64,000 nucleotides of DNA from Orychophragmus violaceus (lineage: Eukaryota > Streptophyta > Magnoliopsida > Brassicales > Brassicaceae). The first letter of the stretch is position 1. Each line of letters begins with the position of its first letter. A model generated the notes under the pieces. That model ran no database searches and was not told the DNA's origin. It worked only from the letters and a program-made list of their open reading frames with translations. Both the position numbers and the translations under genes were made by a program. Positions 11,944-23,156 of the stretch are shown here, one piece after another. The stretch is taken from NCBI GenBank assembly GCA_030180135.1, contig CM058230.1:104833503-104897502 (forward strand), in the 5' to 3' direction.

Positions 11944-14900
11944 TTTTCGAAAGTACCACGACCAAAAGCCCTCATATGGACAATAAGGAGATGTGGTGGA
12001 GAAAACGGGTGAAAAAAATTGACGGGATATGATAAATTGATCGTGGACTGATCCTATGCACCGTGGGACAGTCGCGGTGCATGAAAAACCAAGTGTTCAT
12101 GGCCCGGGAAGAATCGGTTCGAGTTTTTTCGAAAGTACCACGACCAAAACCCCTCACATGGACAGTGAGGAGGTGTGGTGGAGGAAACAGGTGAAAAAAT
12201 GACGGGATAGGATAAACTGATCGTGGACTGATCCTATGCACCGTGGGACAGTCGCGGTGCATGAAAAACCAAGTGTTCATGGCCCGCGAAGAATCGGGTC
12301 GAGTTTTTTCGAAAGTATCACGACCAAAACCCCTCATATGGACAGTAAGGAGGTGTGGTGGAGGAAACGGGTGAAAAAAACTGGCGGGATAGGTCAAACT
12401 GATCGTGGACTGATCCTATGCACCGTGGGACAGTCGCGGTACATGAAAAACCAAGTGTTCATGGCCCGGGAAGAATCGGTTCGAGTTTTTTCGAAAGTAC
12501 CATGACCAAAACCCCTCACATGGACAGTAAGGAGGTGTGGTGGAGGAAACGGGTGAAAAAAATGACGGGATAGGATAAACTGATCCTGGACTGATCGCGG
12601 TGCATGAAAAACCAAGTGTTCATGGCCCCGGAAGAATTGGGTCGAGTTTTTTCGAAAGTATCATGACCAAGACCCCTCATATGGACAGTAAGGAGGTGTG
12701 GTGGAGGAAACGGGTGAAAAAAATGACGGGATAGGATAAACTGATCGTGGACTGATCCTATGCACCGTGGGACAGTCGCGGTGCATGAAAAACCAAGTGT
12801 TCATGGCCCGGGAAGAATCGGTTCGAGTTTTTTCGAAAGTACCACGACCAAAACCCCTCACATGGACAGTAAGGAGGTGTGGCGGAGGAAACGGGTGAAA
12901 AAAATGACGGGATAGGATAAACTGATCCTGGACTGATCCTATGCACCGTGAGACAGTCGGGTGCATGAAAAACCAAGTGTTCATGGCCCGGGAAGAATCG
13001 GGTCAAGTTTTTTCGAAAGTACCACGACCAAAACCCCTCATATGGATAGTAAGGAGGTGTGGTGGAGGAAACGGGTGAAAAAAACTGACGGGATAGGTCA
13101 AACTGATCGTGGACTGATCCTATGCACCGTGGGACAGTCGCGGTGCATGAAAAACCAAGTGTTCATGGCCCGGGAAGAATCGGGTCGAGTTTTTTCGAAA
13201 GTGCCACGACCAAAACCCCTCATATGGACAATAAGGAGGTGTGGTGGAGGAAACGGGTGAAAAAAATGACGGGATAGGATAAATTGATCGTGGACTGATC
13301 CTATGCACCGTGGGACAGTCGCGGTGCATGAAAAACCAAGTGTTCATGGCCCGGGAAGAATGGGGTCGAGTTTTTTCGAAAGTACCACGACCAAAACCCC
13401 TCATATGGATAGTAAGGAGGTGTGGTGGAGGAAACGGGTGAAAAAAAAATGACGGGATAGGATAAATTGATCGTGGACTGATCCTATGCACCGTGGGACA
13501 GTCGCGGTGCATGAAAAACCAAGTGTTTATGGCCCGGGAAGAATCGGCTCCAGTTTTTTTGAAAGTAACACGACCAAAACCCCTCATATGGACAATAAGG
13601 AGGTGTGGTGGAGGCAACGGGTTAAAAAAATGATGGGATAGGATAAATTGATCGTGGACTAATCCTATGCACCATGGGACAGTCGCGGTGCATGAAAAAC
13701 CAAGTGTTCATGGCCCGGGAAGAATCGGTTCGAGTTATTTCGAAAGTACCACGACCAAAACCCCTCACATGGACAGTAAGGAGGTGTGGTGGAGGAAACG
13801 GGTGAAAAAAAATGACGGGATAGGATAAACTGATCCTAGACTGATCCTATGCATCGTGGGACAGTCGCGGTGCATGAAAAACAAGGTTTTCATGGCCCGG
13901 GAAGAATCGGGTCGAGTTTTTTTCGAAAGTACCACGACCAAAACCCCTCATATGGATAGTAAGGAGGTGTGGTGGAGGAAACGGGAGAAAAAAACTGACG
14001 GGATAGGTCAAACTGATCGTGGACTGATCCTATGCACCGTGGGACAGTCGCGGTGCATGAAAAACCAAGTGTTCATGGCCCGGGAAGAATCGGTTCGAGT
14101 TTTTTCGAAAGTACCATGACCAAAACCCCTCACATGGACAGTAAGGAGGTGTGGTGGAGGAAACGGGTGAAAAAAATGACGGGATAGGATAAACTGATCC
14201 TGGACTGATCCTATGCACCGTGGGACACTCGCGGTGCATAAAAAACCAAGTGTTCATGGCCCGGGAAGAACCGGGTCGAGTTTTTTCGAAAGTATCACGA
14301 CCAAAACCCCTCATATGGACAATAAGGAGGTGTGGTGGAGGCAACGGGTGAAAAAAATGACGGGATAGGATAAATTGATCGTGGACTGATCCTATGCACC
14401 GTGGGACAGTCGCGGTGCATGAAAAACCAAGTGTTCATGGCCCGGGAAGAATCGGTTCGAGTTTTTTCGAAAGTACCACGACCAAAACCCCTCACATGGA
14501 CAGTAAGGAGGTGTGGTGGAGGAAACGGGTGAAAAAAATGACGGGATAGGATAAACAGATCCTGGACTGATCCTATGCACCGTGAGACAGTCGGGTGCAT
14601 GAAAAACTAAGTGTTCATGGCCCAGGAAGAATCGAGTCAAGTTTTTTTGAAAGTACCACGACCAAAACCCCTCATATGGATAGTAAGGAGGTGTGGTGGA
14701 GGAAACGGGTGAAAAAAAGTTGACGGGATAGGATAAACTGATCGTGGACTGAAACCTATGCACCGTGGGACAGTCGCGGTGCATGAAAAACCAAGTGTTC
14801 ATGGCCCGGGAAGAATCGGGTCGAGTTTTTTCGAAAGTACCACGACCAAAACCCCTCATATGGATAGTAAGGAGGTGTGGTGGAGGAAACGGGTGAAAAA

Positions 14901-17218
14901 AAAAATGACGGGATAGGATAAACTGATCGTGGACTGATCCTATGCACCGTGGGACAGTCGCGGTGCATGAAAAACCAAGTGTTTATGGCCCGGGAAGAAT
15001 CGGGTCGAGTTTTTTTGAAAGTAACACGACCAAAACCCCTAATATGGACAATAAGGAGGTGTGGTGGATGCAACGGGTGAAAAAAATGACGGGATAGGAT
15101 AAATTGATCGTGGACTGATCCTATGCACCGTGGGACAGTCGCGGTGCATGAAAAACCAAGTGTTCATGGCCCGGGAAGAATCGGGTCGAGTTTTTTCGAA
15201 AGTATCACGACCAAAACCCCTCATATGGACAGTAAGGAGGTGTGGTGGAGGAAACGGGTGAAAAAAACTGGCGGGATAGGTCAAACTGATCGTGGACTGA
15301 TCCTATGCACCGTGGGACAGTCGCGGTGCATGAAAAACCAAGTGTTCATGGCCCGGGAAGAATCGGGTCGAGTTTTTTCGAAAGTACCACGACCAAAACC
15401 CCTCATATGGATAGTAAGGAGGTGTGGTGGAGGAAACGGGTGAAAAAAAAAATGACGGGATAGGATAAACTGATCGTGGACTGATCCTATGCACCGTGGG
15501 ACAGTCGTGGTGCATGAAAAACCAAGTGTTTATGGCCCGGGAAGAATCGGGTCGAGTTTTTTTGAAAGTAACACGACCAAAACCCCTCATATGGACAATA
15601 AGGAGGTGTGGTGGATGCAACGGGTGAAAAAAATGACGGGATAGGATAAATTGATCGTGGACTGATCCTATGCACCGTGGGACAGTCGCGGTGCATGAAA
15701 AACCAAGTGTTCATGGCCCGGGAAGAATCGGTTCGAGTTTTTTCGAAAGTACCACGACCAAAACCCCTCACATGGACAGTAAGGAGGTGTGGTGGAGGAA
15801 ACGGGTGAAAAAAATGACGGGATAGGATAAACTGATCCTAGACTGATCCTATGCACCGTGGGACAGTCGCGGTGCATGAAAAACCAAGTGTTTATGGCCC
15901 GGGAAGAATCGGGTCGAGTTTTTTTGAAAGTAACACGACCAAAACCCCTCATATGGACAATAAGGAGGTGTGGTGGATGCAACGGGTGAAAAAAATGACG
16001 GGATAGGATAAATTGATCGTGGACTGATCCTATGCACCGTGGGACAGTCGCGGTGCATGAAAAACCAAGTGTTCATGGCCCGGGAAGAATCGGTTCGAGT
16101 TTTTTCGAAAGTACCACGACCAAAACCCCTCACATGGACAGTAAGGAGGTGTGGTGGAGGAAACGGGTGAAAAAAAATGACGGGATAGGATAAACTGATC
16201 CTGGACTGATCCTATGCACCGTGGGACAGTCGCGGTGCATGAAAAACTAAGTGTTCATGGCCCGGGAAGAATCGGGTCGAGTTTTTTCGAAAGTGCCACG
16301 ACCAAAACCCCTCATATGGACAATAAGGAGGTGTGGTGGAGGAAACGGGTGAAAAAAATGACGGGATAGGATAAATTGATCGTGGACTGATCCTATGCAC
16401 CGTGGGACAGTCGTGGTGCATGAAAAACCAAGTGTTTATGGCCCGGGAAGAATCGGGTCGAGTTTTTTTGAAAGTAACACGACCAAAACCCCTCATATGG
16501 ACAATAAGGAGGTGTGGTGGATGCAACGGGTGAAAAAAATGACGGGATAGGATAAATTGATCGTGGACTGATCCTATGCACCGTGGGACAGTCGCGGTGC
16601 ATGAAAAACCAAGTGTTCATGGCCCGGGAAGAATCGGTTCGAGTTTTTTTCGAAAGTACCACGACCAAAACCCCTCACATGGACAGTAAGGAGGTGTGGT
16701 GGAGGAAACGGGTGAAAAAAAATGACGGGATAGGATAAACTGATCCTGGACTGATCCTATGCACCGTGGGACAGTCGCGGTGCATGAAAAACTAAGTGTT
16801 CATGGCCCGGGAAGAATCGGGTCGAGTTTTTTCGAAAGTGCCACGACCAAAACCCCTCATATGGACAATAAGGAGGTGTGGTGGAGGAAACGGGTGAAAA
16901 AAATGACGGGATAGGATAAATTGATCGTGGACTGATCCTATGCACCGTGGGACAGTCGCGGTGCATGAAAAACCAAGTGTTCATGGCCCGGGAAGAATCG
17001 GGTCGAGTTTTTTCGAAAGTATCACGACCAAAACCCCTCATATGGACAGTAAGGAGGTGTGGTGGAGGAAACGGGTGAAAAAACTGGCGGGATAGGTCAA
17101 ACTGATCGTGGACTGATCCTATGCACCGTGGGACAGTCGCGGTGCATGAAAAACCAAGTGTTCATGGCCCGGGAAGAATCGGTTCGAGTTTTTTCGAAAG
17201 TACCACGACCAAAACCCC
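11944..17218. repeat. Long duplicated block, paralog of 3431-8519 with one extra monomer
   Basis: The block follows 3431-8519 in order. The offset is 8513 at the left (the 20-bp deletion recurs at 12596/12597), 8514 after an A-run change, then about 8698-8699 from ~14.8 kb onward. The jump of ~184 bp equals one extra monomer inserted near 14610-14800, of the type with ACTGAAACCTATGC before the dyad. Homology fades at about 8520/17219, where CATATGGATAG and CACATGGACAG differ. Confidence 0.85.
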
Positions 17219-17221
17219 TCA
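15225..17221. repeat. 11-monomer unit (about 1997 bp), copy 1
   Basis: Positions from about 15225 recur at +1997 (+1996 after one base change in an A/T-run) up to about 19.08 kb. The match includes the variants AAAACTAAGTG, GTGGATGCAACGG and GTAACACGACC in the same order. 11 x 181.5 = 1997. Boundaries are approximate to tens of bases. Confidence 0.85.
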
Positions 17222-19199
17222 CATGGACAGTAAGGAGGTGTGGTGGAGGAAACGGGTGAAAAAAACTGGCGGGATAGGTCAAACTGATCGTGGACTGATC
17301 CTATGCACCGTGGGACAGTCGCGGTGCATGAAAAACCAAGTGTTCATGGCCCGGGAAGAATCGGGTCGAGTTTTTTCGAAAGTACCACGACCAAAACCCC
17401 TCATATGGATAGTAAGGAGGTGTGGTGGAGGAAACGGGTGAAAAAAAAATGACGGGATAGGATAAACTGATCGTGGACTGATCCTATGCACCGTGGGACA
17501 GTCGCGGTGCATGAAAAACCAAGTGTTTATGGCCCGGGAAGAATCGGGTCGAGTTTTTTTGAAAGTAACACGACCAAAACCCCTCATATGGACAATAAGG
17601 AGGTGTGGTGGATGCAACGGGTGAAAAAAATGACGGGATAGGATAAATTGATCGTGGACTGATCCTATGCACCGTGGGACAGTCGCGGTGCATGAAAAAC
17701 CAAGTGTTCATGGCCCGGGAAGAATCGGTTCGAGTTTTTTCGAAAGTACCACGACCAAAACCCCTCACATGGACAGTAAGGAGGTGTGGTGGAGGAAACG
17801 GGTGAAAAAAATGACGGGATAGGATAAACTGATCCTAGACTGATCCTATGCACCGTGGGACAGTCGCGGTGCATGAAAAACCAAGTGTTTATGGCCCGGG
17901 AAGAATCGGGTCGAGTTTTTTTGAAAGTAACACGACCAAAACCCCTCATATGGACAATAAGGAGGTGTGGTGGATGCAACGGGTGAAAAAAATGACGGGA
18001 TAGGATAAATTGATCGTGGACTGATCCTATGCACCGTGGGACAGTCGCGGTGCATGAAAAACCAAGTGTTCATGGCCCGGGAAGAATCGGTTCGAGTTTT
18101 TTCGAAAGTACCACGACCAAAACCCCTCACATGGACAGTAAGGAGGTGTGGTGGAGGAAACGGGTGAAAAAAAATGACGGGATAGGATAAACTGATCCTG
18201 GACTGATCCTATGCACCGTGGGACAGTCGCGGTGCATGAAAAACTAAGTGTTCATGGCCCGGGAAGAATCGGGTCGAGTTTTTTCGAAAGTGCCACGACC
18301 AAAACCCCTCATATGGACAATAAGGAGGTGTGGTGGAGGAAACGGGTGAAAAAAATGACGGGATAGGATAAATTGATCGTGGACTGATCCTATGCACCGT
18401 GGGACAGTCGCGGTGCATGAAAAACCAAGTGTTTATGGCCCGGGAAGAATCGGGTCGAGTTTTTTTGAAAGTAACACGACCAAAACCCCTCATATGGACA
18501 ATAAGGAGGTGTGGTGGATGCAACGGGTGAAAAAAATGACGGGATAGGATAAATTGATCGTGGACTGATCCTATGCACCGTGGGACAGTCGCGGTGCATG
18601 AAAAACCAAGTGTTCATGGCCCGGGAAGAATCGGTTCGAGTTTTTTCGAAAGTACCACGACCAAAACCCCTCACATGGACAGTAAGGAGGTGTGGTGGAG
18701 GAAACGGGTGAAAAAAAATGACGGGATAGGATAAACTGATCCTGGACTGATCCTATGCACCGTGGGACAGTCGCGGTGCATGAAAAACTAAGTGTTCATG
18801 GCCCGGGAAGAATCGGGTCGAGTTTTTTCGAAAGTGCCACGACCAAAACCCCTCATATGGACAATAAGGAGGTGTGGTGGAGGAAACGGGTGAAAAAAAT
18901 AACGGGATAGGATAAATTGATCGTGGACTGATCCTATGCACCGTGGGACAGTCGCGGTGCATGAAAAACCAAGTGTTCATGGCCCGGGAAGAATCGGGTC
19001 GAGTTTTTTCGAAAGTATCACGACCAAAACCCCTCATATGGACAGTAAGGAGGTGTGGTGGAGGAAACGGGTGAAATAACTGGCGGGATAGGTCAAACTG
19101 ATCGTGGACTGATCCTATGCACCGTGGGACAGTCGCGGTGCATGAAAAACCAAGTGTTCATGGCCCGGGAAGAATCGGTTCGAGTTTTTTCGAAAGTAC
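17222..19199. repeat. 11-monomer unit, copy 2
   Basis: Tandem paralog of 15225-17221. It ends where TACCATGACC near 19198 departs from TACCACGACC near 17203. A private change, GTGAAATAACTGG at about 19072, replaces the A-run seen in copy 1. Confidence 0.82.
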
Positions 19200-20942
19200 C
19201 ATGACCAAAACCCCTCACATGGACAGTAAGGAGGTGTGGTGGAGGAAACGGGTGAAAAAAATGACGGGATAGGATAAACTGATCCTGGACAGATCGTATG
19301 CACCGTAGGAAACTCGCGGTGCATGAAAAACCAAGTGTTCATGGCCCGGGAAGAATCGGGTCGAGTTTTTTCGAAAGTATCACGACCAAAACCCCTCATA
19401 TGGACAGTAAGGAGGTGTGGTGGAGGAAATGGGTGAAAAAAATGACGGGATAGGATAAACTGATCGTGGACTGATCCTATGCACCGTGGGACAGTCGCGG
19501 TGCATGAAAAACCAAGTGTTCACGGCCCGGGAAGAATCGGTTCGAGTTTTTTCGAAAGTACCACGACCAAAACCCCTCACATGGACAGTAAGGAGGTGTG
19601 GCGGAGGAAACGGGTGAAAAAAAATGACGGGATAGGATAAACTGATCCTGGACTGATCCTATGCACCGTGAGACAGTCGGGTGCATGAAAAACCAAGTGT
19701 TCATGGCCCGGGAAGAATCGGGTCAAGTTTTTTCAAAAGTACCACGACCAAAACCCCTCATATGGATAGTAAGGAGGTGTGGTGGAGGAAACGGGTGAAA
19801 AAAAATTGACGGGATAGGATAAACTGATCGTGGACTGAAACCAACGCACCGTGGGACAGTCGCGGTGCATGAAAAACCAAGTGTTCATGGCCCGGGAAGA
19901 ATCGGGTCGAGTTTTTTCGAAAGTACCACGACCAAAACCCCTCATATGGATAGTAAGGAGGTGTGGTGGAGGAAACGGGTGAAAAAAAAAATGACGGGAT
20001 AGGATAAACTGATCGTGGACTGATCCTATGCACCGTGGGACAGTCGCGGTGCATGAAAAACCAAGTGTTTATGGCCCGGGAAGAATCGGGTCGAGTTTTT
20101 TTGAAAGTAACACGACCAAAACACCTCATATGGACAATAAGGAGGTGTGGTGGAGGCAACAGGTGAAAAAAATGACGGGATAGGATAAATTGATTGTGGA
20201 CTAATCCTATGCACCGTGGGACAGTCGCGGTGCATGAAAAACCAAGTGTTCATGGCCCGGGAAGAATCGGTTCGAGTTATTTCGAAAGTACCACGACCAA
20301 AAACCCTCACATGGACAGTAAGGAGGTGTGGTGGAGGAAACGGGTGAAAAAAAATGACGGGATAGGATAAACTGATCCTGGACTGATCCTATGCACCGTG
20401 GGACAGTCGCGGTGCATGAAAAACAAGGTTTTCATGGCCCGGGAAGAATCGGGTCGAGTTTTTTCGAAAGTACCACGACCAAAACCCCTCATATGGATAG
20501 TAAGGAGGTGTGGTGGAGGAAACGGGTGAAAAAAATGACGGGATAGGATAAACTGATCGTGGACTGATCCTATGCACCGTGGGACAATCGCGGTGCATGA
20601 AAAACCAAGTGTTCATGGCCCGGGAAGAATCGGGTCGAGTTTTTTCGAAAGTATCACGACCAAAACCCCTCATATGGATAGTAAGGAGGTGTGGTGGAGG
20701 AAACGGGTGAAAAAAAAATGACGGGATAGGATAAACTGATCGTGGACTGATCCTATGCACCGTTGGACAGTCGCGGTGCATGAAAAACAAAGTGTTCATG
20801 GCCCGGGAAGAATCGGGTCGAGTTTTTTCGAAAGTACCACGACCAAGACCCCTCATATGGACAATAAGGAGATGTGGTGGAGAAAACGGGTGAAAAAAAA
20901 ATGACGGGATAGGATAAACTGATCCTGGACTGATCCTATGCA

Positions 20943-20947
20943 CCGTG
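20943..20947. repeat. Left target-site duplication CCGTG of the copia element
   Basis: The five bases before the LTR (CCGTG) are repeated at 28618-28622 after the 3' LTR. Removing the element and one copy restores a normal satellite dyad, ATGCACCGTGGGACACTCG. Confidence 0.95.
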
Positions 20948-21279
20948 TGTTGGAATTATGTCCAGTAATCTCTGTACTGTCTCTAGAAAGTAAGAGTATG
21001 TCAATGATCAGACATAAGTCATATAATACTGGGGGTCATGATGGCTTGCTATAGTCCGCTCATGATCTATAAGTCTTGGACTTATTGCCTTTATTATATG
21101 ATCCCATATGGGTCACACGCCTAAGCTAACAGGAAAATGTGTAGGAATGGTTTAGCAGAAGTACGGTAAAAGTGCTAGGCATTTACTGTACTTAGAGAGA
21201 CTAAAGGGCCTGATTAAATCTAAGGGATTTAATCAGACTGAGATTTGGGCCCAAAAGCCCATAAGAACTGGACAAGGGT

Positions 21280-21292
21280 TTTAATAATAAAA
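21280..21292 (+). promoter_or_regulatory. Candidate TATA element of copia LTR promoter
   Basis: TTTAATAATAAAA is followed about 25-65 nt later by a pyrimidine-rich stretch (CTTATTTTCTCAG, then CCTCCCTCTCTCTTTCTC). This is the usual plant arrangement of TATA, start site and Y patch. It would place the RNA start near 21310, so R and U5 would cover the last ~270 bp of the LTR. An alternative TATAATA lies at about 21022. Confidence 0.4.
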
Positions 21293-21473
21293 CTTGCCCT
21301 AGCTCTTATTTTCTCAGCCACTTCTGCGCCTCCCTCTCTCTTTCTCTGCGCCTCCCAACAGCTGGTCCAGCAGCCTATTTCCTGTGCGTGCGTGTGTGAG
21401 CCTTTGGAGGAGCAATCTCTTGGTGGTTCTGCTGATCTCTGACCCGTACCTCCCCTTTCCGCTGCAAAACAAG

Positions 21474-21486
21474 GTAACAGGTGAGA
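21474..21486 (+). promoter_or_regulatory. Candidate 5' splice donors at the end of the copia LTR
   Basis: Two donors lie 7 nt apart: AAG|GTAACA (intron would start at 21474) and CAG|GTGAGA (21481). Both are downstream of the inferred RNA start, and both are preserved in the 3' LTR. They pair well with the acceptor at 23154. Splicing is inferred, not shown. Confidence 0.45.
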
Positions 21487-21584
21487 TCCTTTATGATTCT
21501 AGCAAGATAACCTAGATCTGGCATGTTTAGTTGGATCAATTAATCTGATGAATTGAACCAGGAAATACTAAACGAATCCTTCAG

Positions 21585-21597
21585 TGGTATCAGAGCC
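21585..21597 (+). other. Primer-binding site, initiator-Met tRNA type
   Basis: TGGTATCAGAGCC begins 1 nt after the LTR ends. This is the standard plant PBS complementary to the 3' end of tRNA-iMet, used to prime minus-strand DNA synthesis. Confidence 0.93.
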
Positions 21598-21744
21598 ATT
21601 GGTTCTGTTAGGATTTCTTGTTTAGAATCATGTTTAGGTTGTTTAGAAGTGTTTGAATCAATCTATTGATAAGAAAATACTTAAGAAACAAAGAATTAAA
21701 ACCTAAACTAATTGAAATCGCATGATCCGATCTATATGAATCGG

Positions 21745-22025
21745 TATGCGTCGGAATGATGATCGCCAAAGGATCACCATATCCGGATCGAGTGACGCGC
21801 GGTGAACCGATCGCATGGAACGATCGATCGCTTGGATCGACCCGCTCGCGTACCGTCTCGATCACGATCGCGCGGCTTGCCCGATGCGCGATGATCGCGG
21901 CTGTCCCGTTCCGTCCCACCACCGTCCGTGCATCGCGTGGTCGAGTGACAAGCCGATCTCGGATCGTGTCTCGTCTCGACCGCGAAGCTAGGTCACGACC
22001 GTGATCGGTTCGTGACCAATCGGTT
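21745..22025. other. CpG- and GATCG-rich island in copia leader
   Basis: GATCG/CGATC words recur densely (GATCGCC, CGATCGCATGG, CGATCGATCGC, CACGATCGCG, GATGATCGCGG), between AT-rich flanks. The composition is sharply different from the rest of the element. Role unknown; it may be packaging-signal structure or captured sequence. Confidence 0.75.
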
Positions 22026-22464
22026 CGGTTCGGTTAATTGTTCGGTTTAAAACTTAATCGTCACGGTTTAATAAACAGACTTAATAAATTTATTAAGTTC
22101 TGGTTAAACCGGGATAAGAAATCCAAAGTCGTAAAATTGGATTTAGTGCCTAAACCAGTGGTTTTCTAATTTGATTTGGTTGGACCAAATAAATTGAGAA
22201 AATCCGGTTTAGTAAATAACCGGTTGACAATTGTGGTCATCGTAGTAATTAATTTTGGTTAGACCAATTTTAATGAACCAGACCGGTTATGTCATTTAAT
22301 TGGACAATTGGGTTATGTCTTGGACATGGACCAATTCTTGGGCCTCGGGCCAAGAAGTTAAAACAATTGGGCCAATTATTTGAGTCTTATTCTTCAGATT
22401 ATTTTAAAATTCATTTAATTATTAAATTTGATTTTAAAATTAATCAGTTTCCAAAATCTGAAAT

Positions 22465-22618
22465 TAGAAAGTTTCTTAAATTAGAAGTTTCTAGATTTGC
22501 ATGTTTAGGATTTTAGGAAATTTCTATATTTAGAAAGTTTCCAATTTTAGGAAGTTTCCAATTTTAGAAAGTTTCCAAAATTAGTAGGTTTCCCAAAAAG
22601 GAAAGTTTCCCAAAATAG
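22465..22618. repeat. Degenerate ~17-bp tandem repeats in copia leader
   Basis: Successive copies of AGAAAGTTTCCAATTTT-like units (AGGAAGTTTCCAATTTT, AGAAAGTTTCCAAAATT, AGTAGGTTTCCC, AGGAAAGTTTCCC). The clearest copies span 22531-22618; looser copies lie upstream. Confidence 0.75.
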
Positions 22619-23130
22619 TAATCTTCTATTTTGGGATGAAATTTTAATAAACCTACAAACCTCAAATAATATCAAGCGTTGGATGTCTTGTCCAGTCTAT
22701 GTCAGCTGTCGAAGCCCATTCAATTGTACTCATGGCCTTACAGTGTGAGGGTGTCTACTTTTGCGTGGGTAAGACGGTTTGTGATTCATAAATGTCATTG
22801 GGAGTCCCAGACATTAGTGATTACATGACTGTATAGTCTGGTTTTCTTGACTAGGCCATCGGGAGTCCCGGGCCTTGAGACATCAGAGTGGATTGGGCCT
22901 CGGGCCCAGATTCACAACCAAGAGTTATATCACGGATATAATTAGCCGAGATAGGGCTTACCGATATAAGCTAAGGTTGGGTGACGGCCAGTGGCCCACT
23001 TTGATCTTAGTTATATGTGGATCTTGGAATCATTATATTCTATTGAGGGTAACTGATGTTATTGAATATAATGCGAGATTAATCATATTAAGTATAATAC
23101 AAGATTAATCATATTGAACATATTAACTAA

Positions 23131-23154
23131 TAACCTTTTTATATTATATTTCAG
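23131..23154 (+). promoter_or_regulatory. Candidate 3' splice acceptor just before gag
   Basis: A T-rich tract, CCTTTTTATATTATATTTCAG, ends with AG at 23153-23154, 2 nt before the gag ATG at 23157. A branch-point-like CTAAT lies about 25 nt upstream (in TATTAACTAATAACC). The match to plant acceptor structure is good. With the donors at 21474 or 21481, the intron would be about 1.67-1.68 kb and would remove the PBS and all leader ATGs. Confidence 0.45.
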
Positions 23155-23156
23155 CT

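Larger units (their letters stand above)
1..20942. repeat. Satellite array A: head-to-tail ~181-bp monomers, about 115 copies
   Basis: The same ~181-bp unit recurs without interruption. Landmarks, counting from the A of ATGCACCG as position 1: the dyad ATGCACCG-11 nt-CGGTGCAT, a CCCGGG site, a run of T before CGAAAG, CCAAAACCCCTCA, a GGAGGTGTGGTGGAGGAAAC purine block, a variable A-run, then GACGGGATAGGATAAA and the short direct repeat CTGATC...CTGATCC. Hand count of the consensus gives 181 bp and 90 G+C. Monomers differ by scattered substitutions and by A-run length (about 5 to 10). All monomers have the same orientation. The array starts before the window and is stopped at the copia insertion. 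Function is unknown. Size and higher-order structure fit a centromeric or other heterochromatic satellite, but no protein-binding site proves this. Confidence 0.98.
20948..21583 (+). repeat. 5' LTR of copia element (636 bp)
   Basis: Starts TGTTGGAATTATG and ends AATCCTTCA. Differences from the 3' LTR: CTATAGTC/CTAGAGTC, GGTCCAGC/GGTCTAGC, GAGCAATC/GAGCTATC, AAGATAACC/AAGAGAACC and TAGTTGGATC/TAGTAGGATC. The second half holds a TATA-like sequence, then a CT-rich stretch, then two splice-donor-like sites. Confidence 0.96.
21598..23156 (+). other. Copia leader, 1.56 kb, non-coding
   Basis: A long untranslated stretch between the PBS and the gag ATG. It holds a CpG-rich island (about 21745-22025), an AT-rich part with ~17-bp degenerate repeats (22465-22618), and two GGGAGTCCC palindromes at 22800-22808 and 22861-22869. 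Many upstream ATGs open short frames (for example 21756-22004, 22289-22516, 22875-23108, and 23114-23299, which overlaps the gag start). None resembles a known protein. Scanning translation of gag through this leader looks unlikely, which supports the intron idea. Confidence 0.85.

Noticed and set aside
1..20942. CRISPR-like array
   Set aside because: The units are contiguous ~181-bp repeats with no unique spacers, in a plant genome with retrotransposons.
29..20943. Many 60-260-codon open frames on both strands over the satellite arrays (also in arrays B and C)
   Set aside because: They are shifted readings of the same tandem repeat, begin and end wherever an indel or a private substitution falls, and show no domain, no codon bias and no start context. 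They are not genes.
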